In this document: positions 4,843 to 6,288 of the stretch, one piece after another
How the letters are laid out: every line of letters starts with the position of its first letter
Position numbering within the stretch: the stretch's first letter is position 1
DNA from: Deltaproteobacteria bacterium UBA5799
Lineage (GTDB): Bacteria > Desulfobacterota > GWC2-55-46
Direction of reading: 5' to 3'
DNA: 6,288 nucleotides
Assembly: GCA_002418185.1 (NCBI GenBank)
Contig: DIDN01000147.1
Coordinates: 1 to 6,288, forward strand
Made by a program: the position numbers and the translations under genes
Notes under the pieces: generated by a model
The model's database searches: none
What the model was told of the DNA's origin: nothing
What the model saw: the letters and a program-made list of their open reading frames with translations, nothing else

Positions 4843-6099
4843 CTATTCCCTTACCTGGCCCTCGCCGTAGATTATGAATTTTCGCGTAGTAAGCTCCTCG
4901 AGGCCCATGGGGCCGAAGGCGTGTATCTTGGTCGTGGATATGCCGATTTCGGCTCCGAGCCCGAGCTGGAAGCCGTCCGAGAACCTCGTGGATGCGTTGA
5001 CGAGCACGGTCGAGGAGTTTACCTCGCGCAAAAACCTCTGCGCGTTATTGTAGTCTCTCGTGACTATCGATTCAGTGTGGAGCGAGCCGTACCTGGCTAT
5101 ATGCGCGATCGCCTCGTCCATGCCGTCCACGACCTTCACTGCGAGTATGAGGTCGAGGTACTCGGCACCCCAGTCCTCTTCCCTGGCAGGTGTTGCGTCT
5201 TTAAGTATCTCCCTCGTCCTCTCGCACCCCCTCACTTCCACGCCAGCGTCCCTGTACTTCTCGTACAAGGCCGGCAGGAAACTCCTGGCAATGTCCTTGT
5301 GGACAAGGAGCGTCTCCATTGCGTTGCATACGCCCGGCCTCTGGACCTTGGCGTTGAAGGCTATCCGCTCGGCCATGTCGAGGTCGGCGGACCCGTCGAC
5401 AAAGACGTGGCAGACGCCTTTGTAGTGCTTTATCACCGGTATCTTCGAGTTCTCTACGACGAACCTTATGAGCCCCTCTCCGCCCCTCGGGATTATGAGG
5501 TCTATCTCGTCCTCGAGCTTTAGCATCTCAAGGACCGCGTCACGGTCGGTCGTGGGGATCACCTGGATTGCGCCCGGAGGCACGCCCGTTTCCGAGCAGG
5601 CCTTCTTCAAGACCTTCGCGATGGCGTTATTCGAGTTTATGGCCTCGCTCCCGCCACGGAGTATCACCGCGTTACCGGACTTGAGGCAGAGCCCGGCGGC
5701 GTCCGCGGTCACGTTCGGCCTCGACTCGTATATTATGCCTATCACCCCTATGGGGATGCGCATCCTGCCGACCATGAGGCCGTTGGGCCTTTTCTGCATC
5801 CCGGTTATCTCACCGACCGGGTCCGGCAGGGCCGCGACCTCCTTGAGGCCTGCTGCCATGGCGCCAATCACCTTGTCCGAAAGGGTGAGCCTCTCGACCA
5901 TGGCCTTCTGCAGGCCCTTGGCCGTGGCCGCCTCCACGTCCTTGCGGTTCTCCTCCTTCAAAAAGGCCGAGGCGCTCAAAAGCCCCTCGGCCATTTTCGC
6001 GAGGGCACGGTTCTTGGCCGCGGTATCGAGCCGCGCAACACCGTAAGAGGCCTCTTTCGCGGCCCTTGCGATCCCCAGCACCTCGTCTTTTACAGACAT
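4843..6099 (-). CDS. proA: Gamma-glutamyl phosphate reductase (glutamate-5-semialdehyde dehydrogenase)
   Basis: This cytoplasmic enzyme reduces gamma-glutamyl phosphate with NADPH to glutamate-5-semialdehyde, the second step of proline synthesis from glutamate. The 418-residue product has the usual ProA length and is collinear with the family. Visible blocks are RIPIGVIGIIYESRPNVT (about 114-131), the segment around SGNAVILRGGSEA (141-153), IIPRGGEGLI (202-211), and QRPGVCNAMETLL (253-265), where C258 is the expected aldehyde-dehydrogenase-type nucleophile. NASTRFSDGFQLGLGAEIGIST (368-389) and HAFGPMGLEELTT (393-405) follow. The ATG start is supported by AAGGAG six bases upstream, and the stop is TAG. 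The partner kinase gene proB, often adjacent, is not seen on the proA side of the window that is available (189 bp). The next gene starts 91 bp downstream with no obvious terminator between them, so cotranscription is possible but unproven. Identification is very secure. Confidence 0.97.
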   Translation of the reverse strand: MSVKDEVLGIARAAKEASYGVARLDTAAKNRALAKMAEGLLSASAFLKEENRKDVEAATAKGLQKAMVERLTLSDKVIGAMAAGLKEVAALPDPVGEITGMQKRPNGLMVGRMRIPIGVIGIIYESRPNVTADAAGLCLKSGNAVILRGGSEAINSNNAIAKVLKKACSETGVPPGAIQVIPTTDRDAVLEMLKLEDEIDLIIPRGGEGLIRFVVENSKIPVIKHYKGVCHVFVDGSADLDMAERIAFNAKVQRPGVCNAMETLLVHKDIARSFLPALYEKYRDAGVEVRGCERTREILKDATPAREEDWGAEYLDLILAVKVVDGMDEAIAHIARYGSLHTESIVTRDYNNAQRFLREVNSSTVLVNASTRFSDGFQLGLGAEIGISTTKIHAFGPMGLEELTTRKFIIYGEGQVRE

Positions 6100-6202
6100 G
6101 AAAGTCTCCTTGAGAAAAATAATGCAACTACCTTGTTTTTCTCCGGTTTTCCATTCCGAAAGGGGCGTCCAAAATGGCGGGGCGATTTGGCCGCGCTCTA
6201 TG

Positions 6203-6220
6203 CCGATACGATACTATCGG
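6203..6220. repeat. Small hairpin CCGATA-CGATAC-TATCGG upstream of proA
   Basis: A perfect 6-bp stem with a 6-base loop lies about 104 bases upstream of the proA start. No T-box, riboswitch or operator consensus is recognised, and no convincing sigma-70 promoter was found in 6100-6288. Confidence 0.4.
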
Positions 6221-6224
6221 TAGG

Positions 6225-6240
6225 AAACCCCCAAGGGTTT
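6225..6240. repeat. Small hairpin AAACCC-CCAA-GGGTTT upstream of proA
   Basis: A perfect 6-bp stem with a 4-base loop next to the preceding hairpin. Neither strand has a T run directly after it, so a terminator role for an upstream gene outside the window is only weakly possible. Confidence 0.4.
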
Positions 6241-6288
6241 AGGAAAAACACGCATTTACATTGCCAGGGTGCCTCTAAAAAACGGGAA

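Noticed and set aside
4669..5523. 284-codon plus-strand open frame
   Set aside because: It runs antisense across the proA end, the intergenic gap and the PATAN start, with no recognisable domain.
6100..6288. T-box or riboswitch controlling proA
   Set aside because: Small hairpins are present, but no T-box AGGGTGG-type motif, riboswitch core or attenuator with a T run could be found.
1..6288. CRISPR array, tRNA, rRNA or transposase gene
   Set aside because: No regularly spaced direct repeats, tRNA-like cloverleaf, rRNA core sequence or transposase motif was seen; the repeats present are palindromic intergenic elements.

Overview
The window looks like a piece of a moderately GC-rich bacterial chromosome. 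All six convincing genes lie on the minus strand and read right to left: proA, a DUF4388/PATAN gene, a large Rossmann–GAF–GGDEF-like sensor gene, moaD, moaE, and a MogA/MoaB-family gene. The repeat families, the PATAN and Rossmann–GAF proteins and the gene style resemble Deltaproteobacteria in the broad sense (Desulfobacterota and relatives). That placement is an inference from family knowledge; no rRNA or other marker is present. The coding sequence favours ATA for Ile and AGG for Arg, which is unusual for GC-rich DNA.

Layout from right to left. Positions 6100-6288 are a leader with two small hairpins and no recognised gene. proA (6099-4843) encodes gamma-glutamyl phosphate reductase of proline synthesis. 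After a 91-bp gap comes a tight cluster: the PATAN gene (GTG start, 4751-4347), the 779-residue sensor (4344-2005, 2 bp later) and moaD (2011-1763, 7-bp overlap). A 169-bp gap holding two palindromic repeats precedes moaE (1593-1168). A 128-bp imperfect palindrome abuts the moaE stop and fills most of the gap to the mogA-like gene (1009-518). Positions 1-517 contain no convincing gene. They hold nested inverted repeats, several small hairpins, two copies of a 15-bp motif, a second copy of the palindrome seen in the moaD-moaE gap, and a terminator-like hairpin pointing rightward.

Functionally, MoaD and MoaE are the two subunits of molybdopterin synthase, and the MogA-like protein adenylylates molybdopterin before metal insertion. 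Together they form a partial molybdenum-cofactor cluster; moaA, moaC, moeA and moeB are not in the window. The PATAN protein and the multi-GAF sensor are probable signalling proteins of unknown input, apparently co-transcribed with moaD. Nothing here proves a wholly new system. The most unusual parts are the sensor, with a nucleotide-binding-like N-terminus, three GAF domains and a degenerate GGDEF domain, and the density of different palindromic repeats between the cofactor genes.
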